From Verrucomicrobia subdivision 3 bacterium UBA693 (GTDB taxonomy: Bacteria > Verrucomicrobiota > Verrucomicrobiia > Limisphaerales > UBA8199), in assembly GCA_002298785.1 (NCBI GenBank), contig DBMR01000095.1, forward strand, positions 66,325-130,324: a stretch of DNA of 64,000 nt, given 5' to 3'. The position numbers and the translations under genes were made by a program. A model generated the notes under the pieces. It saw only the letters and a program-made list of their open reading frames with translations, ran no database searches and had not been told where the DNA came from. Positions 43,456 through 53,147 of this stretch are shown here, piece after piece (positions within the stretch are counted from its first letter, which is position 1; the number at the start of each line of letters is the position of its first letter).

Positions 43456-45840
43456 ATGGGCTCCATGATGTTTGGAATGAATGCTGTAGGTATACGCAAT
43501 CCGACCAGTTCCTTGAACCGGGCGCCGCTCCGCGGTCCTCTGCCTGGGCTGCTGGTGCTGGGTGTGATGTCACTAAGTTTGGTGGGAATGCCAGCGTCGG
43601 CCGCGCCGGTAAGCGGCTGGTTGAGTTGGCGTGGGCCAGAGCAAACTGGCGTTTCCCGTGAGACTGGGTTGCCCGACCAGGTGGCTGGGGATAGCGCGCT
43701 TTGGGTGGCCGATTTTCCGGGGCAATCCGCTCCCGTGATCGCTAACGGGAAGCTGTACGCCATGGGATATCTGGGCACGGGACCGGATTTACAGGAGGGT
43801 GTGGCCTGCTTCGACGCCGCGACCGGGCAAAAACTGTGGCAGCACCTTTATAACGATTACCTCAGCGATACCATCTATCTCCGGTACGCCACCGCGAGCC
43901 CAACAATCGATCCCGAGACCGGCAATGTGTACATTCAAGGCACCCAGGGAATTCTGGCGGCGTTTACACCCGACGGGAAGCTGGTATGGGAGCACTCCCT
44001 CATGGAGGAGTTCGGACGCCTGACTTTTCCCAACAGCCGGACGGCCTCTCCCGCCATCGATGGGGACCTGGTTATCACGCGTGGAATTACTGCAAACTGG
44101 GGTGGGCAAGGGCCGGCGGCCGACAGATTTTATGCTTTCGACAAGAAGACGGGCGAACTGGTTTGGGCTTCCAGCCCGGGAGGACCGCCAAAGGACAACT
44201 CCTTCTCGCACCCGCAGTTTGGGTGGTACCAGGGCCGGCGGGTCTTTTTCGCCGCTGCCGGCGATGGCAGTGTCGTGTGTGTGAACGCGCGGACAGGCGA
44301 TCCGCTGTGGCGTGTGGGGCTTTTCCGCGCCGGCATCAACGCCACCGTCCTGGTGCATAACAACGACAAGCTGATCGCGATTTACGGGACGCCTTATGAG
44401 CTTGGACAGATGGTCGCGTTGAAGATGCCGAACGTGATGCCCACCAATGCCGCTGCTGGTCCAGTGGTGCTGGAGCGCAAAGCCCTGGAACTATGGTCGG
44501 TGGATATATCCTCCTCCACCAGTTCTCCCATCCTCGTGGGGGATACCATCTACAATGTGGCGGAGAAGGGCGACCTTTGTGCCGTTGATGCTCATAGCGG
44601 CGCGATCAAATGGAAACTCAAACTCGGGATCGAGCAGCGGAATTCCTGTCCGCTGTTTGCGGACGGCAAATTATACGTGCCAATCCTAGATGATCCGGCC
44701 ACCAAGACCACGGGACAGGCGGAAGCTGGTACTAAAGGGGGTTTTTACATCATCAAGCCGACCGAACGGGAAGGGGAGACACTTTGCCATGTGGAGCTGG
44801 ACGGGCGCTGTTTTGGCACACCAGTGGCGTATAACGGGAAGCTGTATTTGCAGACTGCCCGCCATTTGTATTGCTGGGGACAGCGGGGCGACAGTGCAAA
44901 GCTACCAGCGCCGGTCGTGGAAAAGCCCTGGCCGGCTCCCGGCAAAGCGGCGCAGTTGCAGGTCATTCCGTCCGAGGTGCTGCTGCATCCGGGCGCCAAA
45001 GCGAATTTCCGGGTGCGTTCGCTCGATGTGAATGGCTTTACCGTGGAGGAGTCGATCGATCCCGCGCGGGTACAGTGGAACAGCTATGTCCCTCCGACAG
45101 CAAAGGTGAAGTCCGCCATGAAAGGCGCCTTCAATGCGCAAGGCGAACTGGTGGCTTCCCCGGAAGCAGTTCTTTCCGCTGGAGCCTATGAAGGGACTTT
45201 TGGAGAGCTTAAGGGTTACTTGCGGGGGCGAGTCTTGCCGAACCTTCCAATAAAGCAGGATTTTGAGTCGTTTACGCTTTCGGAGACCAATATTGAAGCC
45301 ACGGCGTTCGCTTATCCGCCGCTGCCTTGGATTGGGGCACGGTTCAAATTTGATGTGCGGGACAAGGATGGGGGCAAAGTGCTGGCGAAGACGACCGACA
45401 ATCGTTTCTTCCAACGCGCGACGGTCTTCATTGGCACGCCGGAGATGAAGAAGTACACTATCCAGGCGGATGTCATGAGCGATGGGAATCGGCGGAAGAT
45501 GTCCGAAGTCGGTCTCATCAATCAGCATTACCTGATCGTGCTTAAGGGCAACGAGCAGAAGCTGGAGATCAACTCGAACCAGGAACGGCTGCGCGTGGCC
45601 GAGGATTTTAAGTGGTCACCGAATGTCTGGTATCGCTTAAAGGCGCGGGTGGATATGAATCCGGACAATTCGGCCAGCGTGCGGGCCAAGGCGTGGAAGC
45701 GGGATGAACCCGAGCCGGAAAAGTGGACCATCGAGGTCCTGCATCAAACCGGACATCAAACCGGTTCCCCTGGTCTCTTTGGATTCTCGCCGCAGGACAT
45801 GCGGGTTTTTGTAGACAATATCGAAGTCACCCCGAACTAA
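43456..45840 (+). CDS. Secreted PQQ-like beta-propeller with C-terminal LamG-like domain
   Basis: First gene of the eight-gene operon, about 794 residues. The start is uncertain: ATGs at 43456, 43468 and 43477 are all in frame, and a signal peptide (LLVLGVMSLSLVGMPASAA) follows any of them. Residues about 55-480 form a propeller with PQQ-type blades (CFDAATGQKLWQHL, AFDKKTGELVWASS, AVDAHSGAIKWKL). A linker and an Ig-like segment follow, and the C-terminal 200 residues (FESFTLSETN... MRVFVDNIEVTPN) resemble a concanavalin-like domain seen behind propellers in Planctomycetota and Verrucomicrobiota. No catalytic quinoprotein motif is visible. Confidence 0.75.
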   Translation: MGSMMFGMNAVGIRNPTSSLNRAPLRGPLPGLLVLGVMSLSLVGMPASAAPVSGWLSWRGPEQTGVSRETGLPDQVAGDSALWVADFPGQSAPVIANGKLYAMGYLGTGPDLQEGVACFDAATGQKLWQHLYNDYLSDTIYLRYATASPTIDPETGNVYIQGTQGILAAFTPDGKLVWEHSLMEEFGRLTFPNSRTASPAIDGDLVITRGITANWGGQGPAADRFYAFDKKTGELVWASSPGGPPKDNSFSHPQFGWYQGRRVFFAAAGDGSVVCVNARTGDPLWRVGLFRAGINATVLVHNNDKLIAIYGTPYELGQMVALKMPNVMPTNAAAGPVVLERKALELWSVDISSSTSSPILVGDTIYNVAEKGDLCAVDAHSGAIKWKLKLGIEQRNSCPLFADGKLYVPILDDPATKTTGQAEAGTKGGFYIIKPTEREGETLCHVELDGRCFGTPVAYNGKLYLQTARHLYCWGQRGDSAKLPAPVVEKPWPAPGKAAQLQVIPSEVLLHPGAKANFRVRSLDVNGFTVEESIDPARVQWNSYVPPTAKVKSAMKGAFNAQGELVASPEAVLSAGAYEGTFGELKGYLRGRVLPNLPIKQDFESFTLSETNIEATAFAYPPLPWIGARFKFDVRDKDGGKVLAKTTDNRFFQRATVFIGTPEMKKYTIQADVMSDGNRRKMSEVGLINQHYLIVLKGNEQKLEINSNQERLRVAEDFKWSPNVWYRLKARVDMNPDNSASVRAKAWKRDEPEPEKWTIEVLHQTGHQTGSPGLFGFSPQDMRVFVDNIEVTPN

Positions 45841-45846
45841 AGGAAA

Positions 45847-47427
45847 ATGAAACAAGTTGTAGCTGCGTTGCTGGTGGCGCTCACCTCTTCGGCCCAGGAT
45901 TGGCCGCAATGGGGCGGCGCCCATGCCCGCAACATGTATTCTCCCGCCAAGAATCTGCCGGACCATTTCACTACCGACAAATCCACAGAAATCAAACTGA
46001 AGGCGGGCACGGATGACGTTGACCGCTCGAATCTGTTGAATTTGAAGTGGGTGGCCAAGCTCGGATCGCAAAGCTATGGCAATGTCACGGTGGCCGGGGG
46101 TAAGGTGTTTGTGGGGACGAACAATGAAAGTCCTAGGGACCCGCGCCATCCGGGCGATCGAAGCATCTTGATGTGCTTTGACGAGGCGACAGGAAACTTG
46201 CTCTGGCAGCAGGTGGTGCCCAAGTTGGCTTCCGGAAAGGTCAACGATTGGGAGGCTTTGGGTCTGCTTTCCTCACCCAGCATTGAAGGGGACCGTCTTT
46301 ATGTGGTCAGCAGCCGGTGCGAGGTCCTCTGCCTCGATGTCAACGGCATGGCCAATGGCAATGATGGTCCGTTCAAGGATGAAGCCAAATATGTCGTGAA
46401 GGACGTGATCATCGACAAGGGCAAGCCTACCGAGCATCCCGCCACCCCGATCGAACCCGGCCCGAAGGACGGCGATATTATTTGGCGTTACGACATGATT
46501 GATGAGTTGGGGGTCTTTCCGCATAACGCGTCGGATTGTGCGCCCCTGATTGTCGGCGATACCGTCTATGTTGTGACCTCGAATGGGCAGGACTGGACCC
46601 ATTCGAACATCCCGTCTCCCAACGCGCCCAGCCTCATCGCTTTGAACAAGCGCACGGGAGAATTGTTGGGTGAAGATGATGCCAAGATCGGGCCGCGGAT
46701 TTTCCACGGCTTATGGAGTTCGCCTTCGGCCGGGACGGTGAACGGCCGGCAATTAATCTTTTACGGTGGTGGTGACGGGGTGTGTTACGCCTTCGATCCG
46801 AAGCCGGTTAAGGAAGGCGACAGCAGCTATCTCAAGAAGGTGTGGTGGTTCGACTGCAATCCGCCCGAGCGCAAGAAGTTCAAATATCCGGATGCGGAAG
46901 GTCCGAGCGAAATCAACGCCACACCCGTCTTTTGGAAAAACCGGATATACGTGGCCGTTGGCCAGGATCCGGAACATGGTGAGGGAGTGGGCGTGCTGAC
47001 CTGCATCGACGCCACCAAAACCGGTGATATCACGCAAACTGGGAAGATTTGGTCCTACGATAAAATTCATCGCAGCATTTCCACGGTTTCGATCACCCCT
47101 GACGGGCTGCTGTTCGTCGCCGATTTCTCCGGTTACCTGCACTGTTTCGACGCCGAAACCGGGAAGCTCTACTGGACGCACGATTGCAAGGCTCACATCT
47201 GGGGGTCCACGCTGGTTGCCGATGGTAAGGTCTATCTCGGGAACGAGGATGGCGACCTGTCCGTGTTCGCCGCCAGCAAGGAGAAGAAACTGTTGAGCCA
47301 AATCAACCTGGGCGCACCGGTGTATTCAACTCCCGTCGTGGCCAACGGAGTGCTTTACATATCGTCGAACACCCATCTGTTTGCCTTCTCGGGAGCCCCC
47401 GCCCAATCCCCGAGCATGAAGCCTTAA
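45847..47427 (+). CDS. Secreted PQQ-like beta-propeller protein
   Basis: A 526-residue protein with a short signal peptide (MKQVVAALLVALTSSAQ). Blades include CFDEATGNLLWQQV, ALNKRTGELLGED, CFDAETGKLYWTHD and VYLGNEDGDLSVFAASKEKK. It starts 6 nt after the previous gene and has the typical WPQWGGAHARNMYSP start of verrucomicrobial outer-membrane-binding-protein-like propellers. It may bind or sense a polymer or cofactor in the periplasm. It is not a predicted dehydrogenase. Confidence 0.8.
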   Translation: MKQVVAALLVALTSSAQDWPQWGGAHARNMYSPAKNLPDHFTTDKSTEIKLKAGTDDVDRSNLLNLKWVAKLGSQSYGNVTVAGGKVFVGTNNESPRDPRHPGDRSILMCFDEATGNLLWQQVVPKLASGKVNDWEALGLLSSPSIEGDRLYVVSSRCEVLCLDVNGMANGNDGPFKDEAKYVVKDVIIDKGKPTEHPATPIEPGPKDGDIIWRYDMIDELGVFPHNASDCAPLIVGDTVYVVTSNGQDWTHSNIPSPNAPSLIALNKRTGELLGEDDAKIGPRIFHGLWSSPSAGTVNGRQLIFYGGGDGVCYAFDPKPVKEGDSSYLKKVWWFDCNPPERKKFKYPDAEGPSEINATPVFWKNRIYVAVGQDPEHGEGVGVLTCIDATKTGDITQTGKIWSYDKIHRSISTVSITPDGLLFVADFSGYLHCFDAETGKLYWTHDCKAHIWGSTLVADGKVYLGNEDGDLSVFAASKEKKLLSQINLGAPVYSTPVVANGVLYISSNTHLFAFSGAPAQSPSMKP

Positions 47428-47450
47428 AGCGGGTTGCCCACCTTAGTCTG

Positions 47451-47711
47451 ATGATGAAGCCGATCAAAGCCATTCTACTGACGCTGCTGGTACTGGTGGT
47501 TTATGTTTTGCACCAGGATTTCTGGAACTGGAAAAAGGCTGAGCCGCTGGTGTTTGGCTTTCTGCCGATTGGTTTGGCCTATCATGCCGCTTATTCAGTA
47601 CTGGCCTCCATCACCATGGCAGTGCTGGTCAAATTCGCCTGGCCCCACCACTTGGAGAACGTAAAGCCGGAACCCGGCAGTTCAGCCGGGCAAGAGGAGA
47701 GCGATCATTAA
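47451..47711 (+). CDS. DUF3311 small membrane protein
   Basis: An 86-residue peptide with two membrane segments (AILLTLLVLVVYVLHQDFW and GFLPIGLAYHAAYSVLAS), an aromatic W-N-W at the loop, and a short charged tail. This is the pattern of DUF3311 proteins, which regularly precede a sodium:solute symporter gene and are thought to be its small partner. The symporter begins 21 nt downstream. Confidence 0.85.
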   Translation: MMKPIKAILLTLLVLVVYVLHQDFWNWKKAEPLVFGFLPIGLAYHAAYSVLASITMAVLVKFAWPHHLENVKPEPGSSAGQEESDH

Positions 47712-47732
47712 ACTGCGCCTGGTTATTCCCGC

Positions 47733-49337
47733 ATGATTCCAGTCATTGTCATACTCCTCTACCTCGCGGTCATTACCCTGGTAGGAGTGGTTGCTTTTCG
47801 TCGTGGCAAGAACAATACCGAGGATTTCTTTCTCGCAAGCCGGTCCGTGGGCGAGATGGTGTTCTTCTTATCGATCTTTGCGACCAACATGACGGCGTTC
47901 GCGATTTTGGGCAGTTCCGGGCAGGCTTATCGCCAGGGGATCGGCATTTACGGATTGATGGCTTCCTCATCCGGACTGGTGATTCCGCTCACCATTTTTC
48001 TGATTGGCACCCGGCTGTGGGCTTTGGGGAAGCGATTCGGGCATCAGACCCAGGTCGCCTTCTTTCGGGATCGCTGGGAATGCGACACGATTGGCACGGT
48101 CATTTTTGTGCTGAGTGCGGTCATGCTGATTCCTTACATGATCATCAGCATCATGGGCGGGGGAACCGTTTTGGCGCACCTTTCCGACTCTGGTGGTACC
48201 AACACGCCGCTGATCCCGTATTGGCTTGGTTGTGCGGTGGTCGCGGTGGTGGTCACCCTTGGCGTGTTCCTTGGTGGGATGCGTGGAACAGTCTGGGTGA
48301 ACATTCTGCAAACGACTCTGTTTCTCTGTTTCGGCGCCGTTGCGGTCTTGACCATCAGCCACGCGTTACCGGGTGGTTTCGGCGAATATGTTACCCGACT
48401 GGCGGGTGATCCGAAGACCAGCTTTCTCGTGACGCGAGAAAAGATGCCGCCCCAGACCTTTTGGAGCTACACGCTGATTCCGCTGTCCAGCATCATGTTC
48501 CCGCACATGGCCATCATGTGTTTCTCGGCGCGCAAAGTTACCGCGTTCAGACGCACGGTGGTGCTCTATCCCATCGCCATTCTTTTGATTTGGCTGCCCT
48601 GCGTTTTCCTTGGGGTCCTGGGTGCCGCCACCTTGGGCAAGGTTGGCGATCCTGATGGCATTCTGCTACTCATGCTGGAGAAGTATGCGCCGGTCTGGCT
48701 CGCGGGCATCCTGGGAGCCGGCATCATCTCCGCGGTGATGGGGTCGGACGCCCACCAGGTGCTTGCCCTGAGCACCATGTTCACGAAAGACATCTATCAA
48801 CATTATGGGGGACGGGAGAAATATGGCGAGAAGGCGGCGGTCTATTTTGCCCGGGGATTCATCATCGTGGTGACGGTGGCGGCGTATGTCATCGCGCTGG
48901 AACTCAAAGAGAAGCAGGGCATTTTTGAGATAGCGGTGCGCTATGCGTTTTCCGGATTCGCGGCGATGGCCCCGGTGATGATCGCGGCGCTATTTTGGAA
49001 GCGCAGCACCAAATGGGGGGCGCTGGCGGCCACGGTGTTTACGGCGGCTTGCCTCCTTTATTTTGCCGTGCTGCAACGCACTCACCGACCGGGAGATGTC
49101 ATCTGGCAGATCGGGCAGGGGACCGAGGCCATCAAAGTGCTCTTTCTCAACCCGCGTGGGGACGTTAGTTTCTGGAACGGATTCATGACCGTCGTGCCCA
49201 TGGTCTTTGGTTCCGCCTTCTGTATGATCGCCGCTTCTTTGGTGACTCGTCCGCCTTCCCAGGCGAGCCTGGATAAATATTTCCCGCCTCGGAAACAGCC
49301 GTCGATGCCAGTCCCGGAGCCGGTCCACAACGCTTAA
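47733..49337 (+). CDS. Sodium:solute symporter (SSS family)
   Basis: A 534-residue transporter with about 13 membrane segments and the SSS hallmark regions: FRRGKNNTEDFFLASRSVGEMVFFLSIFATNMTAF near the N-terminus, GLVIPLTIFLIGTRLWALGKRFG, and LAGILGAGIISAVMGSDAHQVLALSTMFTKDIY. It couples sodium to uptake of an organic solute, perhaps the substrate of the following ligase and dehydrogenases. Pairing with DUF3311 supports the call; the solute is unknown. Confidence 0.88.
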   Translation: MIPVIVILLYLAVITLVGVVAFRRGKNNTEDFFLASRSVGEMVFFLSIFATNMTAFAILGSSGQAYRQGIGIYGLMASSSGLVIPLTIFLIGTRLWALGKRFGHQTQVAFFRDRWECDTIGTVIFVLSAVMLIPYMIISIMGGGTVLAHLSDSGGTNTPLIPYWLGCAVVAVVVTLGVFLGGMRGTVWVNILQTTLFLCFGAVAVLTISHALPGGFGEYVTRLAGDPKTSFLVTREKMPPQTFWSYTLIPLSSIMFPHMAIMCFSARKVTAFRRTVVLYPIAILLIWLPCVFLGVLGAATLGKVGDPDGILLLMLEKYAPVWLAGILGAGIISAVMGSDAHQVLALSTMFTKDIYQHYGGREKYGEKAAVYFARGFIIVVTVAAYVIALELKEKQGIFEIAVRYAFSGFAAMAPVMIAALFWKRSTKWGALAATVFTAACLLYFAVLQRTHRPGDVIWQIGQGTEAIKVLFLNPRGDVSFWNGFMTVVPMVFGSAFCMIAASLVTRPPSQASLDKYFPPRKQPSMPVPEPVHNA

Positions 49338-49382
49338 ACTGCGTGTGCCCCAGACTATTCAAAGCTCATTGCCAAATCCCGA

Positions 49383-50462
49383 ATGACTCAAGAATTCAAT
49401 AATCCTGAAGCCGCGCAAGCCCAACTCGATGCGCATGTGCGGGAGATTGTCGCCTGGCACTTTTCACCGGAGACCGGTTGCCAGTTCTGGCTGGATTGGG
49501 CCAGAAACGCGGGCCTCGATCCGCGAAAAAGCGTGCATTCGTTCGCCGATCTCGTCGGCTTTTTTCCGCATTTCCAGGACGAATGGCTGCGAGACCTGCA
49601 GCCGGACGTCTGGGTTCCGGCGGCCTACCGGGGTCGTCCCTACAACGTTTTTGAAACCGGAGGCACAACCGGGATGCCCAAGCAACGCATCGGTTGGGAT
49701 GACTACAAAACCGATTACGAAGAGTTCTCATCGAAAATCTCCGACGAACATTTTCCGAAAGGGCAAGCCTGGCTGATGGTGGGGCCGACGGGACCGCGGC
49801 GGCTCCGTCTGGCGATCGAGCATCTGGCTAACTTTCGGGGCAGCCCCTGCTATTTCATTGATCTCGACCCGCGTTGGGTGAAGAAGGTCATTGCGCAAAA
49901 GCAGTTCGACCAGGCACGCGCTTACATGGATCACGTCGTGGACCAGGCGGTGACGATTCTCAAACATCGCCGGGTGAGCGGCTTGTTTACCACGCCGAAA
50001 CTCCTAGAGGCGCTGGGTGAGAAGCTGAATCTGCACGACGCGGGCATCCGGGGGGTGTTCTGTGGCGGCACCACCATGGCGCCGCAATACGTACGTTTCA
50101 TCTGCGAAGAGGTGCTCGAGGGCAGGATTGGCTTCTATCCCACTTATGGTAATACCCTCATGGGACTGGCTGCCAGCACCCCGCTGCGCCCGGAAGACAA
50201 TTATTCGATCACTTATTATGCACCCCAACCGCGTGCGGTTTTGAGAGTGGTGAATCCAGCGCAAACCGGGCAATTGGTGGAATACGACGCCTGGGGCCGG
50301 GTGGAACTCACCACGTTGACGAAAGAGCTTTTCCTCCCACGCTTTTTGGAACGCGATGAGGCGTTGCGGCGCAAGCCTCGTCCACCCTATGCCTGGGATG
50401 GCGTGGCCGAGGTGCGCCCCTTTGGTGCCATGGAGAAGAACATCGTTGAGGGCGTCTACTGA
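49383..50462 (+). CDS. Short AMP-dependent synthetase-like (PaaK/LuxE-like) enzyme
   Basis: A 359-residue adenylating-enzyme relative with P-loop ETGGTTGMPKQR (Thr92-Gly97, Lys100), a GVFCGGTTMAPQYV segment, YPTYGNTLMGL in place of the Y-G-x-T-E motif, and VEYDAWGRVEL near the end. It lacks the usual C-terminal AMP-binding domain, which gives it the size of LuxE acyl-protein synthetases rather than full CoA ligases. It precedes the aldehyde-dehydrogenase-fold gene by 6 nt, as LuxE and LuxC genes pair. I infer activation of a carboxylate for reduction, or release of one in the reverse direction. Confidence 0.65.
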   Translation: MTQEFNNPEAAQAQLDAHVREIVAWHFSPETGCQFWLDWARNAGLDPRKSVHSFADLVGFFPHFQDEWLRDLQPDVWVPAAYRGRPYNVFETGGTTGMPKQRIGWDDYKTDYEEFSSKISDEHFPKGQAWLMVGPTGPRRLRLAIEHLANFRGSPCYFIDLDPRWVKKVIAQKQFDQARAYMDHVVDQAVTILKHRRVSGLFTTPKLLEALGEKLNLHDAGIRGVFCGGTTMAPQYVRFICEEVLEGRIGFYPTYGNTLMGLAASTPLRPEDNYSITYYAPQPRAVLRVVNPAQTGQLVEYDAWGRVELTTLTKELFLPRFLERDEALRRKPRPPYAWDGVAEVRPFGAMEKNIVEGVY

Positions 50463-50468
50463 GGATTA

Positions 50469-51902
50469 ATGGGCATGTTACCGCATCTCCCAGCCCTTCG
50501 GCGGGGCAAAATCTACCGCAGCCTGGAGCAACAACCGCTCAAGGATTGCCGTACGGGCGAGCCACTTGGTTATATCAGCCAGGTCAACGCGGGCATTGTG
50601 CGCAAAGATTTGGCGCGCATTAGTGAATCGCGGGCCGCATTGCAGGAGTTTTCCTCGGAGCACTTGTTGCAGATCTGTACCCGTGCGGGCGAGTTGTTTG
50701 AGAAAGAAACCCTGCCGCTGGGCGACCAGGGGCATACCCAATCACCGGATCAGTTTGCCGAAACTCTCTCCGCCACCAGTGGTCTGCCCCTCGTGATGGT
50801 GCGTCGGAATATGACCAAAATCGCCAATGCCCTGGCAAACATGCGGGTGATTCTCAATGGGCTGACACGCGGATTGGATCTCGGCATCCTGGATCGCGGG
50901 TTCGGCGTGCATGCCGATTCACGGCTCAGCTTTTATCCGACGTCCCTCTGTCTGGGACTGGTGATGCCGAGCAACTCGCCAGCCGTAAATTCGCTGTGGC
51001 TGCCGGCTATCCCACTAAAGACGCCGGTCGTGATCAAGCCGGGGCGCGAGGAACCCTGGACACCGTATCGACTGATCCAGGCTTTCATCGCCGCTGGTTG
51101 TCCCGCCGAAGCTTTTGGCTTTTACCCGACGGAACACGAAGGCGCTGGAGAAATTTTGCGCTCGTGCGGGCGCGCCCTGGTTTTCGGGGATAAGAATACC
51201 ACCGCACAATATGCCGGTAATCCCGGCATTCAGGTTCACGGGCCCGGCTACAGCAAGATCCTAATCGGTGACGACCAGATCGAGCGCTGGCCAGAGTTTG
51301 TGGACATGATGGTAACTTCCATCGCTGACAACGGGGGGCGGAGCTGCATCAATGCTTCCGCGGTGGTGGTGCCGAAATACGCGGCGGAAATCGCCGACGC
51401 GCTTGCCCAAAAACTGGGCCCCATCGTGCCGCTCCCCGCGCATGATGAAAACGCCAGGCTCTCCGCCTTTGCCAATCCCGCCATGGCGAATGGAATTGAC
51501 GCTATGATCGAGGAAGGACTACGGACTCCCGGCGCGGTTGAAGTCACCGCTCGATACCGGCAGGGCACGAGGAAGGTAACATTGGATGGTGCGGTTTATC
51601 TTCGGCCTACCGTGGTGCTTTGTGATTCCTTTGGGCATCCCTTAGCGAATCGCGAGTTCTTATGCCCGTATGCCAGCGTCATCCAGGTTCCTCAGTCGGA
51701 AATGCTCCGGCAAATCGGCCCCTCGCTCGTCGTTTCTGCGATCACTCACGACGCCAAGTTTCGGCGGGATCTGCTGGCTTCACCGTTGATCGAACGCCTA
51801 AATCTGGGAGCGGTCCCCACGATGAAGATTTCCTGGGATCAGCCTCATGAGGGCAATCTGTTTGAGTTTCTGTATCGCCGCCGGGCCATCGATTTTGCTT
51901 AG
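50469..51902 (+). CDS. Aldehyde dehydrogenase-fold (acylating / LuxC-like) reductase
   Basis: A 477-residue ALDH-superfamily protein. The catalytic Cys293 is present in NGGRSCINASA, and the cofactor regions LGLVMPSNSPAVNSLWLPA, PVVIKPGREEPWTPYRLI and ALVFGDKNTT are recognisable. The Glu of the classical ELGG motif is replaced by VHGPGYSK, as in CoA-acylating and LuxC-type reductases that do not hydrolyse the thioester. It therefore probably reduces an activated acyl group to aldehyde (or the reverse). It lies between a short adenylating enzyme and an iron-type alcohol dehydrogenase. Confidence 0.75.
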   Translation: MGMLPHLPALRRGKIYRSLEQQPLKDCRTGEPLGYISQVNAGIVRKDLARISESRAALQEFSSEHLLQICTRAGELFEKETLPLGDQGHTQSPDQFAETLSATSGLPLVMVRRNMTKIANALANMRVILNGLTRGLDLGILDRGFGVHADSRLSFYPTSLCLGLVMPSNSPAVNSLWLPAIPLKTPVVIKPGREEPWTPYRLIQAFIAAGCPAEAFGFYPTEHEGAGEILRSCGRALVFGDKNTTAQYAGNPGIQVHGPGYSKILIGDDQIERWPEFVDMMVTSIADNGGRSCINASAVVVPKYAAEIADALAQKLGPIVPLPAHDENARLSAFANPAMANGIDAMIEEGLRTPGAVEVTARYRQGTRKVTLDGAVYLRPTVVLCDSFGHPLANREFLCPYASVIQVPQSEMLRQIGPSLVVSAITHDAKFRRDLLASPLIERLNLGAVPTMKISWDQPHEGNLFEFLYRRRAIDFA

Positions 51903-51927
51903 GCCTTATTCAAGCTGAGCTTTATTC

Positions 51928-53145
51928 ATGGACAAGCAACGGCATCCCACACTCCAGCCGGCAAACCTGGCGCCTTTTAATTACTGTCCTCGGACGAAGT
52001 TGGTTTTCGGCCCCGGCTCGGTGGCGGGTGTCGGCGAACTGGCGCGCGAGCTGGGAGCCCGGAGAGTCCTCCTCGTAACCGACTCAGGCATTGTCCGGGC
52101 TGGGCATGCCGGTCGTGTCCGGGAGTTTCTGGAAGCGGCGGGCTTGACGGCGGCCGGTTTCGAAGGTGTCGAAGAGAATCCCACGACGCGTTGCGTGCAG
52201 CGGTGCGTTGAGGTGGCCCGACAACACGAGGTGGATGCCTTTGTGGGCTTGGGCGGGGGCAGCAGCATGGATACCGCCAAGGGCTGCAATTTCATTCTGA
52301 CCAACGGCGGCGAGATGAAGGACTATTGGGGAATCGGCAAAGCGACGCACCCCATGCTGCCACTTATCGCCATCCCCACCACGGGTGGGACGGGGAGCGA
52401 ATGCCAGTCCTTTGCGCTCATTGCCGATGAGCAGACCCATCAGAAGATGGCGTGCGGCGATCCCAAGGCGGCGGCGAGAATCGCGATTCTCGATCCGGCC
52501 CTGACGGTTTCGCAGCCCGCCCGGGTGACCGCCTGCAGCGGCATCGACGCCATCGCCCATGCACTGGAAACCGCGGTAACGCGACGTCGCAATCCGGTAT
52601 CACAGATCTTCTCGCGCGAAGCGTTTCGACTTACCTGCGCGGGGCTTCCCGTAGTGCTGAAGACACCCGGCGACCTGGAGGCACGTGGGCAAATGCTTGT
52701 CGGCGCGGCCTGGGGCGGAACCGCCATCGAGAACAGCATGCTCGGCGCGGCGCATGCCGCCGCCAACCCGCTGACGGCTCGGTTCGGAATCGTTCATGGC
52801 CACGCCGTGGGTCTAATGCTGCCGCATGTGGTCCGGTTTAACGCGCAGGAATCCGGTGTAGCCGACATTTACGCGGACCTCGCCCGCCTGGCAGGCTTGG
52901 CTTCGTCCACCGAGACTCCGGAGATTTCAGCCGAGCTGTTGGCACAGCATTTGGAGCGACTCATGGAATTGGCGGGATTGACGCGTTCGCTGGCTGGACT
53001 CGGCGTGGGGATGGGGGATTTGGCCCTGTTGGCTGAAGGAGCCGCGGCGCAATGGACCGCTCAGTTTAATCCTCGCACGGTCGTCGCCTCAGATTTTAAG
53101 GAGTTGTACATGGCCGCCTTCGGAGCCGGCTCAACCGAATCCTAA
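51928..53145 (+). CDS. Iron-containing (group III) alcohol dehydrogenase
   Basis: A 405-residue Fe-ADH-family enzyme. The cofactor loop LGGGSSMDTAKGC and PTTGGTGSECQSFALI are present, and the metal-binding region shows GIDAIAHALE, GAAHAAANPLTARFGIVHGHAVGLMLPHV, with the expected Asp and three His. It interconverts alcohol and aldehyde with NAD(P). Placed 25 nt after the ALDH-fold gene, it completes a three-step carboxylate-aldehyde-alcohol set. Substrate unknown. Confidence 0.9.
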   Translation: MDKQRHPTLQPANLAPFNYCPRTKLVFGPGSVAGVGELARELGARRVLLVTDSGIVRAGHAGRVREFLEAAGLTAAGFEGVEENPTTRCVQRCVEVARQHEVDAFVGLGGGSSMDTAKGCNFILTNGGEMKDYWGIGKATHPMLPLIAIPTTGGTGSECQSFALIADEQTHQKMACGDPKAAARIAILDPALTVSQPARVTACSGIDAIAHALETAVTRRRNPVSQIFSREAFRLTCAGLPVVLKTPGDLEARGQMLVGAAWGGTAIENSMLGAAHAAANPLTARFGIVHGHAVGLMLPHVVRFNAQESGVADIYADLARLAGLASSTETPEISAELLAQHLERLMELAGLTRSLAGLGVGMGDLALLAEGAAAQWTAQFNPRTVVASDFKELYMAAFGAGSTES

Positions 53146-53147
53146 GC

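Noticed and set aside
43456..47427. PQQ-like propellers as true PQQ-dependent dehydrogenases
   Set aside because: The propeller repeats are clear, but I see neither the adjacent-Cys disulfide motif nor other quinoprotein catalytic residues, and there are no pqq genes in the window.
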